Source of the DNA: Variovorax paradoxus
GTDB lineage: Bacteria > Pseudomonadota > Gammaproteobacteria > Burkholderiales > Burkholderiaceae_C
Direction: 5' to 3'
DNA: 64,000 bases
Assembly (NCBI GenBank): GCA_016806145.1
Contig: CP063166.1
Span: forward strand, 2,480,001-2,544,000
Shown here: one piece after another, positions 50,704 to 60,322 of the stretch
How the letters are laid out: every line of letters begins with the position of its first letter
How positions within the stretch are numbered: position 1 is the stretch's first letter
The notes under the pieces: model-generated
Told to the model about the DNA's origin: nothing
The model's input: the letters and a program-made list of their open reading frames with translations, nothing else
The model's database searches: none
Made by a program: the position numbers and the translations under genes

Positions 50704-51621
50704 ATGCCCCTTCGATTCGGAAAAGCCGGCAAGGCCCAGGCCTGCAACGATCTCGGCAACACGCGCCAGGACGATGGCGACGAGGACGGCGCGCTGCAGG
50801 CCTATGCCGAGGCCAGCAGCCACCGTCCCGACTGGGCCGTGCCCTGGTACAACGCCGGCCTGATCCACAAGTACCGCGGCGACTGGGCCGCCTCGCTCGA
50901 GGCCAATGCGCGCGCCGTGCAGTGCGACCCGGGCAACGAGGGCGCGGTCTGGAACCTCGGCATCGCCGCCACCGCGCTCGGCGACTGGGCCACGGCGCGG
51001 CGCGCCTGGCGCCTCTACGGCATTCCGCTGGCCGAGGGCGAGGGCCCGGTCGACCATTTCGCCGGCCTGGCGCCGATCCGCGTGCATGGCGACGAGGCCA
51101 GCGAGGTGCTGTGGGCCGACCGCATCGATCCCGCGCGCGCGATCCTGCGCAACGTGCCCTTGCCCAGCTCGGGCCACCGCTACGGCGATCTCGTGCTGCA
51201 CGACGGCGCGCCCAACGGCTACCGGCTGCACCAGGGGCGCGAGGTGGCGGTGTTGGACGCGCTCGCGCTGATCGCGCCCTCCGACTACGCCACCTTCGAG
51301 CTCTGGATCGAGGGAGCGTCGCAGGAAGAGGTAGACACCCTGATCGCGCGCTTCCATGAAGCCGGCGACGGCGCCGAGAACTGGAGCCTGGGCATTCGCA
51401 TGCTCTGCGCGGCCTGCTCCGAAGGCCGGCCGTACGGGGACGGCGAAGGCCACGAACATCCGGCCGACCAGACCGTGGGCCCGCGCGGGCCCTGGCGCCT
51501 GGGCCTGGCCGCGCGCGGGGAGAGCGCCGCGCGCGCCCCGCTCGACGCCTGGCAACGGGAACATCCCGCGGCCACCCTTCGCGACCTGCGCTGCGTGCTT
51601 GCCGCAGTGCCCCGCTCCTGA
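50704..51621 (+). CDS. Tetratricopeptide-repeat protein
   Basis: A 305-residue cytosolic protein. Residues 10-110 hold about three TPR units (NLGNTRQDDGDEDGALQAYAEA, WYNAGLIHKYRGDWAASLEANARA, WNLGIAATALGDWATARRAW, quoted in part). The second half (from FAGLAPIRVHG) is a conserved alpha/beta part of unknown role. It sits 26 bp before maiA on the same strand and is divergent from the FAH gene. Confidence 0.8.
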   Translation: MPLRFGKAGKAQACNDLGNTRQDDGDEDGALQAYAEASSHRPDWAVPWYNAGLIHKYRGDWAASLEANARAVQCDPGNEGAVWNLGIAATALGDWATARRAWRLYGIPLAEGEGPVDHFAGLAPIRVHGDEASEVLWADRIDPARAILRNVPLPSSGHRYGDLVLHDGAPNGYRLHQGREVAVLDALALIAPSDYATFELWIEGASQEEVDTLIARFHEAGDGAENWSLGIRMLCAACSEGRPYGDGEGHEHPADQTVGPRGPWRLGLAARGESAARAPLDAWQREHPAATLRDLRCVLAAVPRS

Positions 51622-51647
51622 ATCGCACCGACGCTATCCTCGAAACC

Positions 51648-52292
51648 ATGACCATGAAGCTGCACAACTACTTCCGCTCCTCCTCCTCGTTCCGCGTTCG
51701 CATCGCGCTCAACCTCAAGGGGCTCGACTACGAATACATCCCCGTGCACATCGCGCGCGGCGAGCACCGCACCGGTCCGTACGCGGCGATCTCGGCCGAC
51801 AACCTGGTGCCGCTGCTCGAGGATGACGGCGAGCGCTTCTCGCAGTCGCTGGCGATCATGGAGTACCTCGACGAGGTGCATCCCGAGCCGCCGCTGCTGC
51901 CGAGCGATCCCGCGGGCCGCGCCCATGTGCGCGCGCTGGCGCAGTCGATCGCCTGCGAGATCCATCCGCTGAACAACCTGCGCGTGCTCAAGTACCTCGT
52001 GAAGGACCTGAAGCTCGACGAGGAAGCCAAGAACGCCTGGTACCGCCACTGGGTGCGCGACGGCATGCTGGCCTTCGAGCGCCAGCTCGCACAGCAGCCC
52101 GCCAGCACCTTCTGCTGGGGCGACAAGCCCACCCTGGCCGACTGCTGCCTGGTGCCGCAGGTCTTCAACGGCCGCCGCTTCGACTGCGACTTCAGCGGCC
52201 TGCCGCGCAGCATGGCGGCCTTCGACGCCTGCATGCAGCTCGACGCCTTCCAGCGCGCGCAGCCCTCGCAGTCGCCCGACGCGGAGGCCTGA
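51648..52292 (+). CDS. maiA: Maleylacetoacetate/maleylpyruvate isomerase (zeta-class GST)
   Basis: A 214-residue zeta GST. The catalytic motif RSSSSFRVRIAL is at residues 10-21 (usual form SSxSxRVRIAL), with NLVPLLEDDG and QSLAIMEYLDEVHP for glutathione binding. It isomerises maleylacetoacetate or maleylpyruvate in tyrosine or gentisate breakdown. The C-terminus is cut close to pgeF, whose start overlaps its stop by one base (TGATG). The divergent FAH gene is the natural next enzyme. Confidence 0.9.
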   Translation: MTMKLHNYFRSSSSFRVRIALNLKGLDYEYIPVHIARGEHRTGPYAAISADNLVPLLEDDGERFSQSLAIMEYLDEVHPEPPLLPSDPAGRAHVRALAQSIACEIHPLNNLRVLKYLVKDLKLDEEAKNAWYRHWVRDGMLAFERQLAQQPASTFCWGDKPTLADCCLVPQVFNGRRFDCDFSGLPRSMAAFDACMQLDAFQRAQPSQSPDAEA

Positions 52293-53059
52293 TGGCGCTG
52301 CCCTGGCTGGTGCCCGACTGGCCGGTGCCGGCCCACGTGCGCGCCGTCTGCACCACGCGCGAGGGTGGTGTTTCGCAGGGGCCCGAGGGGCGTTACGCCA
52401 GCCTCAACCTCGGCGACCACGTCGGCGACGACGCGGCCCATGTCGCGGCCAACCGCGCGCGGCTGCGCGAGGCGATCGGCGCGCGGCCGGTGTTCCTGCA
52501 GCAGGTGCACGGCACGGGCGTGGTGTCGCTCGACGCGGCGGGCGTGGCCGACGGCACCGCGGCCGATGCCTGCACCGCCACGGTGGCGGGCGCGGCCTGC
52601 ACGATCATGGTCGCCGACTGCCTGCCGGTGCTGTTCTGCGATACCGAGGGCCGGCGCGTGGCGGCCGCCCATGCGGGCTGGCGCGGGCTCGCGGGCGGGG
52701 TGCTGGAGCAGGCCTTCCGCGCCTTCGAGGACGACGGGCAGTCCGGCGGCGACGTCATCGCCTGGCTCGGCCCCTGCATCGGCCCGTCGGCCTTCGAGGT
52801 CGGCGCCGAGGTCAAGGCCGCCTTCGAGGCCCATGCGCCCGAGGCCGCCGGCTGCTTCCGGCCGGGCGCCGCGCCGGGCAAGTGGCTGGCCGACCTGCCC
52901 GCGCTCGCGCGTCAGCGGCTGCGCGCGCTCGGCATCGAGCGGATCCACGGCAACGACGGCGGCGATGCCTGGTGCACCGTGCGCAATGCCTCAGGGTTCT
53001 TTTCGCACCGGCGCGACGGGGTCAGCGGGCGTTTCGCCGCGCTGGTCTGGAAGGTCTGA
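52292..53059 (+). CDS. pgeF: Peptidoglycan editing factor / multicopper-like YfiH protein
   Basis: A 255-residue YfiH (DUF152) protein: TTREGGVS near the N-terminus, LQQVHGTGVV, ADCLPVLFCD, AAHAGWRGLAGGV and WLGPCIGPSAFEVG supply the zinc ligands (His, Cys, His). Described as editing wrongly incorporated residues in muropeptides and as a purine nucleoside phosphorylase. It is translationally coupled to maiA. The last 69 bp overlap the convergent small membrane protein. Confidence 0.92.
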   Translation: MALPWLVPDWPVPAHVRAVCTTREGGVSQGPEGRYASLNLGDHVGDDAAHVAANRARLREAIGARPVFLQQVHGTGVVSLDAAGVADGTAADACTATVAGAACTIMVADCLPVLFCDTEGRRVAAAHAGWRGLAGGVLEQAFRAFEDDGQSGGDVIAWLGPCIGPSAFEVGAEVKAAFEAHAPEAAGCFRPGAAPGKWLADLPALARQRLRALGIERIHGNDGGDAWCTVRNASGFFSHRRDGVSGRFAALVWKV

Positions 53060-53314
53060 ATGCCCGGCCTGCGCCGCCAGCTCCTCGGCGGCCGCGCGCC
53101 GCGCCGCCTCCTGCGCGGCCCGTTCCTTTTCCTTCAGCGCCCGGCGCCGCGCGGGCGTGCTCATCAGGTAAACCACCAGTGCCACGGGTGCGAGCCCGTA
53201 CAGTAGAAAGGTGATGATGGCGCCGAGCACGGTGCCGGTGGTGTTGGTGGCCTCGGCCACCGCCATCATCAGCACCACGTAGAGCCAGCCGATCACGACG
53301 AGATGAATGAACAT
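52991..53314 (-). CDS. Small membrane protein with charged tail
   Basis: A 107-residue protein: two membrane helices (residues 3-22, HLVVIGWLYVVLMMAVAEAT, and 28-50, VLGAIITFLLYGLAPVALVV) then a highly charged alanine-rich helix (RRRALKEKERAAQEAARRAA). The sequence looks like a conserved Burkholderiales protein. The last 23 codons lie opposite pgeF. The ATG at 53314 is preferred over a longer frame to 53497 that crosses the phaC promoter. Confidence 0.72.
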   Translation of the reverse strand: MFIHLVVIGWLYVVLMMAVAEATNTTGTVLGAIITFLLYGLAPVALVVYLMSTPARRRALKEKERAAQEAARRAAAEELAAQAGHSDLPDQRGETPADPVAPVRKEP

Positions 53315-53495
53315 TGGGGAAGGAGAGCGGGGCGAACGAAAGAGGAAGTAAAGCGTGTTTCCACACCGGCCGTGCGATGACGGCCACCGGGGTCCGGACC
53401 GCGCCGGCGCGGCGTTGTGAGCGTCTTGCGAATGCAGCATACTCAAACGACGCAAAGCCATCCGGATCGATTTCAGGCGAGGAGCAGGAGACACC

Positions 53496-55265
53496 ATGAC
53501 GAAAGCAACGGGGGCCGACGCGTTCGAACCCTTTCAACAGGCGCTCACCCAGGGGTGGCGCAAGGCGCTGGAGTCCTTCCAGCAGCCGACCGGGCAGGGC
53601 GCCTGGACCGGCAATGGCAAGCCCCTATGGCAGATGCCCGAAATGCCCGGCATCCCCGGCATGCCCCCCCTGGGCACGATGCCGGAATTGCCCAAGTTCT
53701 CGATCGATCCCGCGGCACTGCAGGCCATCCAGCAGCAGTACCTCGCGGAAGCCACCGCGCTCTGGGGCCAGGGCTTCGGCGCCAAGCCCGAGGGCGACCG
53801 ACGCTTCGCCGGCGAGGCCTGGAGCGGCAACCCGCTGTCGGCCTTCTCGGCCGCGATCTACCTGCTCAACGGCCGCACGCTGCTGAAGATGGCCGAGGCC
53901 ATCGATGCCGACGAGAAGACCAAGGCGCGGCTGCGCTTCGCGGTCGAGCAGTGGATGGCCGCTTCTTCGCCGAGCAATTCGCTGGCCTTCAATGCCGAGG
54001 CGCAGAAGAAGGCGATCGACACCCAGGGCGAGAGCATCGCCAAGGGCATTCAGAACCTGCTGCACGACGTGCGCCAGGGCCACCTGAGCATGACCGACGA
54101 GAGCGCCTTCGAAGTGGGGCGCAACGTCGCCACCACCGAGGGCGCGGTGGTGTTCGAGAACGCGTTCTTCCAGCTGCTCGAATACAAGCCCCTGACCGCC
54201 AAGGTCTACGAGCGCCCGTTCCTGCTGGTGCCGCCGTGCATCAACAAGTTCTACATCCTCGACCTGCAGCCCGAGAACTCGCTGATCCGCTATGCCAACG
54301 AGCAGGGTCACCGCGTGTTCGTGGTGAGCTGGCGCAATCCCGACGAATCGCTCGCGCAGGCGACCTGGGACGACTACATCGAGCAGGCCGCGATCGAGGC
54401 CATCCACCGCGTGCAGGAGATCAGCGGCAGCCCGCAGATCAACACGCTGGGCTTCTGCGTCGGCGGCACCATCCTGTCGACCGCGCTCGCGGTGCTGGCC
54501 GCGCGCGGCGAGGAACCGGCCGCCTCGGTCACGCTGCTGACCACCTTCCTCGACTTCAGCGACACCGGCATCCTCGACATCTTCGTCGACGAGCCCATGG
54601 TGCAGTACCGCGAGATGCAGCTCGGCAAGGGCGGCCTGCTGCCCGGCGGCGACCTGGCTTCCACCTTCAGCTTCCTGCGTCCCAACGACCTGGTCTGGAA
54701 CTACGTGGTGGGCAACTACCTCAAGGGCGAGACCCCGCCGCCCTTCGACCTGCTCTACTGGAACAGCGACGCCACCAACCTGCCGGGCCCGTTCTACGCC
54801 TGGTACCTGCGCAACACGTACCACGAGAACAAGCTGGCCGAGCCCGACGCGCTCACGGTCTGCGGCGAGAAGATCGACCTGCGCCGCATCGACATCCCGG
54901 CCTATATCTACGGCTCGCGCGAGGACCACATCGTGCCGATCGGCGGCGCCTACGCCTCGACCCAGATCCTGCCGGGCAAGAAGCGCTTCGTGATGGGCGC
55001 CTCGGGCCACATCGCGGGCGTGATCAACCCGCCGGCCAAGAACAAGCGCAGCCACTGGATCCGCGCCGATGGCAAGCTGCCGAAGACGCAGGCCGAATGG
55101 CTGGCCGGCGCGCAGGAGCATCCGGGCAGCTGGTGGACCGACTGGTCCCAGTGGCTCAAGGGCCACGCGGGCAAGCAGATCCCCGCGCCCAAGACCTACG
55201 GCAAGGGCAAGGCCTACCAGGCCATCGAGCCCGCGCCAGGCCGCTACGTCAAGGCCCGGGCCTGA
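53496..55265 (+). CDS. phaC: Class I poly(3-hydroxyalkanoate) synthase
   Basis: The 589-residue enzyme polymerises 3-hydroxyacyl-CoA to PHA on granules. The nucleophile is Cys321 in the lipase box GFCVGGT; catalytic Asp and His partners lie in EDHIVP and SGHIAGVINPP. The N-terminal region has the class I PHA-synthase block (LPxFSIDPAALQAIQQQYL-like). A GGAG ribosome site precedes the ATG. phaA follows by 44 bp; phaB and phaR are not in the window. Confidence 0.95.
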   Translation: MTKATGADAFEPFQQALTQGWRKALESFQQPTGQGAWTGNGKPLWQMPEMPGIPGMPPLGTMPELPKFSIDPAALQAIQQQYLAEATALWGQGFGAKPEGDRRFAGEAWSGNPLSAFSAAIYLLNGRTLLKMAEAIDADEKTKARLRFAVEQWMAASSPSNSLAFNAEAQKKAIDTQGESIAKGIQNLLHDVRQGHLSMTDESAFEVGRNVATTEGAVVFENAFFQLLEYKPLTAKVYERPFLLVPPCINKFYILDLQPENSLIRYANEQGHRVFVVSWRNPDESLAQATWDDYIEQAAIEAIHRVQEISGSPQINTLGFCVGGTILSTALAVLAARGEEPAASVTLLTTFLDFSDTGILDIFVDEPMVQYREMQLGKGGLLPGGDLASTFSFLRPNDLVWNYVVGNYLKGETPPPFDLLYWNSDATNLPGPFYAWYLRNTYHENKLAEPDALTVCGEKIDLRRIDIPAYIYGSREDHIVPIGGAYASTQILPGKKRFVMGASGHIAGVINPPAKNKRSHWIRADGKLPKTQAEWLAGAQEHPGSWWTDWSQWLKGHAGKQIPAPKTYGKGKAYQAIEPAPGRYVKARA

Positions 55266-55309
55266 CGCCCCGCATTCGCGAATTTCAAATCACCTCAACG
55301 GAGAACCTC

Positions 55310-56488
<1,179 letters not shown>

Positions 56489-56513
56489 CCCCTCGGCGCG
56501 CCGTCGTCGTCGC

Positions 56514-57146
56514 TCAGAGCGACATCGACGGCCGCTGCGCCATCGCCGCGCGCCAGCGCACCAGCTCGGGGTGCTGTTCCCCGGGCTTCACGCGCACGAT
56601 GCGCGCGAAATCCACCGCCACCACGGCGGTGATGTCGGCCAGGCTGAAGCGGTCGGTCGCGATGAACTCGCGGCCGGCCAGCCGGTCGTTCAAGGTCTCG
56701 AAGAAATGCTGCACCCGCGCCAGCCCGCGCTGCGCGAGCTCGGGGATCTGCGCATAGTTCACCGGGCCCGGCAGCGCGCGGTCGGCCATGGCCGGCGAGC
56801 CGTTGCGCAGGGTCTCGGCGATCGCCAGCAGCCCTTCAAATTCCACGCGCCAGTGCCAGCTCGCGACCTCCGCCTTCTCAGCCGGCGTACGGCCCATCAG
56901 CGGCGGCTCGGGATGGCGCGCCTCGGCCCAGGCCGCGATGGCGGCGTTGTCGGTCAGCAGGCCGTCTTCGGCGGTGCGCAGCGCGGGCACCGTGCACTGC
57001 GGATTGATGGCGCGATAGGCCTCGCCCAATTGCTCACCACGAACCAGGTCGACCTGCACCGTCTCGTGGGCAATGCCCTTCTCGGCCAGCAGGATGCGCG
57101 CGCGGCGCGGACTCGGCGCGGTGGCGCAGTCATAGAGAATGTTCAT
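56514..57146 (-). CDS. Glutathione S-transferase
   Basis: A 210-residue GST: ILYDCATAPSPRRARILLAEKG with the catalytic Ser at about 10 in the thioredoxin-like domain, glutathione-binding VPALRTAEDGLLTDNAAI, and a helical second domain (FSLADITAVVAVDFARI). It is divergent from yghU with only 28 bp between start codons, so the promoters must overlap or be short. Confidence 0.9.
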   Translation of the reverse strand: MNILYDCATAPSPRRARILLAEKGIAHETVQVDLVRGEQLGEAYRAINPQCTVPALRTAEDGLLTDNAAIAAWAEARHPEPPLMGRTPAEKAEVASWHWRVEFEGLLAIAETLRNGSPAMADRALPGPVNYAQIPELAQRGLARVQHFFETLNDRLAGREFIATDRFSLADITAVVAVDFARIVRVKPGEQHPELVRWRAAMAQRPSMSL

Positions 57147-57174
57147 CGTCTGTCCAACTCCTGGAACTCATTGC

Positions 57175-58056
57175 ATGAATGGCACGACCGCCTATACGCC
57201 GCCCACTGTCTGGTCCTGGAACAAGGAAAGCGGCGGCCGCTTCGCGAACATCAATCGCCCGATCGCGGGTGCCACCCATGAGAAGGACCTGCCGGTGGGA
57301 CGGCATCCGCTGCAACTCTATTCGCTGGCGACGCCCAACGGCGTGAAAGTGACGGTGATGCTCGAGGAACTGCTGGCGCTGGGCCACGCGGGCGCCGAGT
57401 ACGACGCCTGGCTGATCCGCATCAGCGAGGGCGACCAGTTCGGCAGCGGCTTCGTGGCCGTCAATCCCAACTCCAAGATTCCCGCGCTGCTGGACCGCGG
57501 CGGCGCCACGCCGATCCGCGTCTTCGAGTCGGGCGCGATCCTGCAGTACCTGGCCGAGAAGTTCGGCAATGCCTTCCTGCCGACCGAGCGCGCGGCGCGC
57601 GCCGAATGCCTGTCGTGGCTGTTCTGGCAGATGGGCAGCGCGCCCTACCTGGGCGGCGGCTTCGGCCACTTCTATGCTTACGCGCCGACCAAGATCGAGT
57701 ACGCGATCGACCGCTTCGCGATGGAGGTCAAGCGCCAGCTCGACGTGCTCGACCGCCGGCTGGCCGAGAGCCGCTACCTGGCGGGCGACGACTACACCAT
57801 TGCCGACATCGCGGTCTGGCCCTGGTACGGCGCGCTCGCCAAGGGGCAGCTCTACGAATCGGGCGAGTTCCTGCAGGTGAGCGAATACCAGAACGTGCTG
57901 CGCTGGAACGACGAGATCGCGCAGCGCCCCGCGGCGCAGCGCGGCCGCATGGTCAACCGCGCCTGGGGCCAGCCCGAGAGCCAGCTGCACGAGCGCCACG
58001 ACGCGGCCGACTTCCAGACCCGCACGCAGGACAAGCTCGACGCCAACGCGGGCTGA
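57175..58056 (+). CDS. yghU: GSH-dependent disulfide-bond oxidoreductase YghU
   Basis: A 293-residue GST-fold protein with the long N-terminus of E. coli YghU: FANINRPIAGATHEKDLPVG, QLYSLATPNGVKVTVMLEEL, AEYDAWLIRISEGDQF and ending NRAWG..SQLHERHDAADF. It reduces disulfides with two bound glutathiones and may use hydroperoxides. I use the ATG at 57175; an in-frame ATG at 57139 overlaps the GST gene by 8 bp. Confidence 0.93.
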   Translation: MNGTTAYTPPTVWSWNKESGGRFANINRPIAGATHEKDLPVGRHPLQLYSLATPNGVKVTVMLEELLALGHAGAEYDAWLIRISEGDQFGSGFVAVNPNSKIPALLDRGGATPIRVFESGAILQYLAEKFGNAFLPTERAARAECLSWLFWQMGSAPYLGGGFGHFYAYAPTKIEYAIDRFAMEVKRQLDVLDRRLAESRYLAGDDYTIADIAVWPWYGALAKGQLYESGEFLQVSEYQNVLRWNDEIAQRPAAQRGRMVNRAWGQPESQLHERHDAADFQTRTQDKLDANAG

Positions 58057-58095
58057 GCCTGTTCATCTTGTACACCGCCCGTTTTTTGAGCAAAG

Positions 58096-58187
58096 TGTGG
58101 ATTCCCTTTATAAAACAACGACTTAAATTCGTTTTACAAGGCTCCACATGAGTTGTCCCCAAAGTTGTGCACAGAAAGTGGGGATGA
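58096..58187. other. AT-rich element with DnaA-box-like words
   Basis: The 187-bp gap between yghU and the LysR gene has an AT-rich core (58101-58140) unlike its surroundings, with an inverted repeat TTATAAAAC (58108-58116) / GTTTTACAA (58131-58139; 8 of 9). Around it are four 7-of-9 matches to TTATCCACA: TGTGGATTC (58096-58104, reverse), TTGTCCCCA (58153), TTGTGCACA (58165) and TGGGGATGA (58179, reverse). No gene is present. It may be a DnaA- or nucleoid-protein-binding region; no dnaA gene is nearby. Confidence 0.4.
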
Positions 58188-58243
58188 AGCGGCGGAACTC
58201 AGAAGTCGCGCGCAAGTAGGCGCAGTCCCACGGAAAAGCGCCC

Positions 58244-59152
58244 TCAGGCGCCGGCCGCATCGGCCGCGTAGTGGCGGCACAGCGTGTCCACCAGCGCCTG
58301 CGCATACACCGGCAGCGCCGCGCGTTCCCTCACCAGCAGATAGCGCTCGCGCACGCACCAGGCGTCGCTGAGCTCGATCAGCGCGAGCTTCATGCCCTCC
58401 TGGTTGCGGCGCGCGGCCGACTCGGGCACGACGCCGATCCCCACGCCGCTGCCGATCATCCGGCACATGGCGTCGAAGCTGCCGAGCTGGATCCGCAGCT
58501 TCTGGCGCTTGCCGATGCGGTCCGTGACCTGTCCCAGGAACGCCTGCAGCGTGCTGCCCTGCTGCATGCCGATGGCGTCCTCGTCGAGCGTCTCGGCGAA
58601 GGCGATGGTGCGCAGCCGAGCGAAGCGGTGCTGGCGCGAGGTCACGAGCACCAGCCGGTCGGTGCTGAAGTGGATCGATTCCAGGCCCAGGGTGTCGACG
58701 CTGCCCGCCACGATGCCGATGTCGGCGCGCCCGTCGCGCACACCGCGCGGTATCTGAGCGTTCGGTTTTTCCTGAAGGTCGACGTTGATGCGCGGATTGG
58801 CGGCGAGGAAGGCCGGCAGGATCTCGGGCAGGAAGTCGGTCACGGCCGTGGTGTTGGCGAACACGCGCAGGTGGCCGCGCAGGCCGCCGCCGTATTCGAG
58901 CAGGTCGGAGCGCAACTGGTCGGTCTGGTTCAGCAGCAGCCGCGCGTGATGCAGGAAGGCCTCGCCCGGCGGCAGCAGGCGCACGCCGCGGGCCTCGCGC
59001 TGCAGGAGCTGCAGGCCGGCCTGGTTCTCGAGCGCCTTGATGCGCGCACTCGCCGCGGCCAGCGACAGGTGCTGCCGGTCGGCCGCGCGCGTGAGGCTGC
59101 CGAGCTCGGCCGTGGCCACGAACAGGCGCAGGTCGGTGAGGTCGAAGAGCAT
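58244..59152 (-). CDS. LysR-family regulator of the dicarboxylate cluster
   Basis: A 302-residue LysR protein: helix-turn-helix TDLRLFVATAELGSLTRAAD through SLAAASARIKALENQAGLQL, then the effector domain from about residue 90 (LRVFANTTAVTDFLPEIL). The start is the ATG at 59152 (MLFDLTDLRLFV). It is divergent from the Bug gene at 59299, and the gap carries a T-N11-A dyad at 59181-59197. Confidence 0.9.
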   Translation of the reverse strand: MLFDLTDLRLFVATAELGSLTRAADRQHLSLAAASARIKALENQAGLQLLQREARGVRLLPPGEAFLHHARLLLNQTDQLRSDLLEYGGGLRGHLRVFANTTAVTDFLPEILPAFLAANPRINVDLQEKPNAQIPRGVRDGRADIGIVAGSVDTLGLESIHFSTDRLVLVTSRQHRFARLRTIAFAETLDEDAIGMQQGSTLQAFLGQVTDRIGKRQKLRIQLGSFDAMCRMIGSGVGIGVVPESAARRNQEGMKLALIELSDAWCVRERYLLVRERAALPVYAQALVDTLCRHYAADAAGA

Positions 59153-59180
59153 GGCCCGATGGTAGCCGTCGACCGCGAGG

Positions 59181-59197
59181 CTTCGGTCAGACCGAAG
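59181..59197. promoter_or_regulatory. LysR-type T-N11-A dyad
   Basis: CTTCGGT-CAG-ACCGAAG, in which TCGGTCAGACCGA fits T-N11-A with full dyad symmetry, sits 29 bp from the LysR start and about 100 bp from the Bug start. A second small dyad TCCGA-AA-TCGGA follows at 59205-59216, the usual recognition/activation-site pair of LysR promoters. Confidence 0.6.
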
Positions 59198-59298
59198 GCT
59201 GGGTTCCGAAATCGGAGATTGCGCCAGGGCGCGGGCCCGGCGCACCATGCGCCATGGCCGGGGAGCACCGCGGCCTTCACGACACACCGGAGACAGGC

Positions 59299-60303
59299 AT
59301 GGCTTCTCGCGCAACGGCGCTTTCTTCTTCTCTTTTCTCGTGGTTCGCCGCGGCATTGATCGCCGTGCTGTCGACCGGCGCCTCGGCGCAGCCAGCGGCC
59401 AGCACCTATCCCACGCGTCCCGTCACCCTGATCGTGCCGCAGGCCGCGGGCGGCACCAACGACATCGTCGGCCGACTCGTGGGCCAGAAGCTCGGCGAGC
59501 TGCTCGGCGTCGGCGTGGTGGTCGACAACCGCCCCGGCGCGGGCGGCAACATCGGCACGCAGCTCGCGGCCAAGGCGCCGAAGGACGGCCAGACCCTGCT
59601 GATGACCATCAGCAGCAGCCAGGCGATCAACCCGGCGCTCTACCGCAACCCGGGCTTCGATCCCGAGAAGGACTTCAGGCCCGTGGGCCTGATCGGCGCC
59701 GTGCCCAATGTGCTGCTGGTCAACCCCGGTTTTCCCGCCAAGACCCTGCCCGAACTTCTGGCGCTCGCGCGGCAGAAGGGCGCGCACTACCAGTACGCCT
59801 CGGCCGGCAACGGCACGCTCAACCACCTGCTCGGCGAGATGCTCAACAGCATGGGCGGCATCTCGCTCGAGCACGTGCCCTACAAGGGCGTGGCGCCGGC
59901 CATCAACGACGTGCTCGGCGGCCAATTGCCGATCGTGTTCGCGAGCCTGCCTTCGGCGCTGCCGCACATCAAGGCCGGCAAGCTGCGCGCGCTGGCCGTC
60001 AGCGGCGCGAAGCGTTCGCCGGCGCTGCCCGACGTGCCCGCCATCGCCGAGGCGGTGCCGGGCTACGACGGCACGCTGTGGATCGGCCTGTTCGCGCCCG
60101 CCGGCGTGCCGAGCGAGGTGCTCACGAAGCTGCAGGACACCATGCACAAGGCGCTGGCCGCGAAGGACCTGCGCGAGAAGCTCGAGCAGCAGGGCGTGGA
60201 GGTCGCGCCGCCGACCTCGCCCGAACAGTTCGCGGCGCTGCTGCACGACGACCTCGGCAAGTGGGCGCGCATCGTCAAGCAATCGGGCGCCTCGGTCGAT
60301 TGA
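59299..60303 (+). CDS. Bug-family binding protein
   Basis: A 334-residue exported Bug protein: signal to about STGASAQ-P, then YPTRPVTLIVPQAAGGTNDI, VVVDNRPGAGGNIGTQLA and VPYKGVAPAINDVLGGQLPI. It likely binds a dicarboxylate. The ATG at 59299 has GGAGACA before it; 59254 is an alternative. First gene of a plus-strand unit of five, with the hydratase 19 bp later. Confidence 0.9.
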   Translation: MASRATALSSSLFSWFAAALIAVLSTGASAQPAASTYPTRPVTLIVPQAAGGTNDIVGRLVGQKLGELLGVGVVVDNRPGAGGNIGTQLAAKAPKDGQTLLMTISSSQAINPALYRNPGFDPEKDFRPVGLIGAVPNVLLVNPGFPAKTLPELLALARQKGAHYQYASAGNGTLNHLLGEMLNSMGGISLEHVPYKGVAPAINDVLGGQLPIVFASLPSALPHIKAGKLRALAVSGAKRSPALPDVPAIAEAVPGYDGTLWIGLFAPAGVPSEVLTKLQDTMHKALAAKDLREKLEQQGVEVAPPTSPEQFAALLHDDLGKWARIVKQSGASVD

Positions 60304-60322
60304 CCCGGATTCAGGAGAACGG

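Noticed and set aside
58123..58466. Short minus-strand frames in the yghU/LysR gap and over the LysR end
   Set aside because: They cross the AT-rich element and the LysR coding sequence and have no family features.
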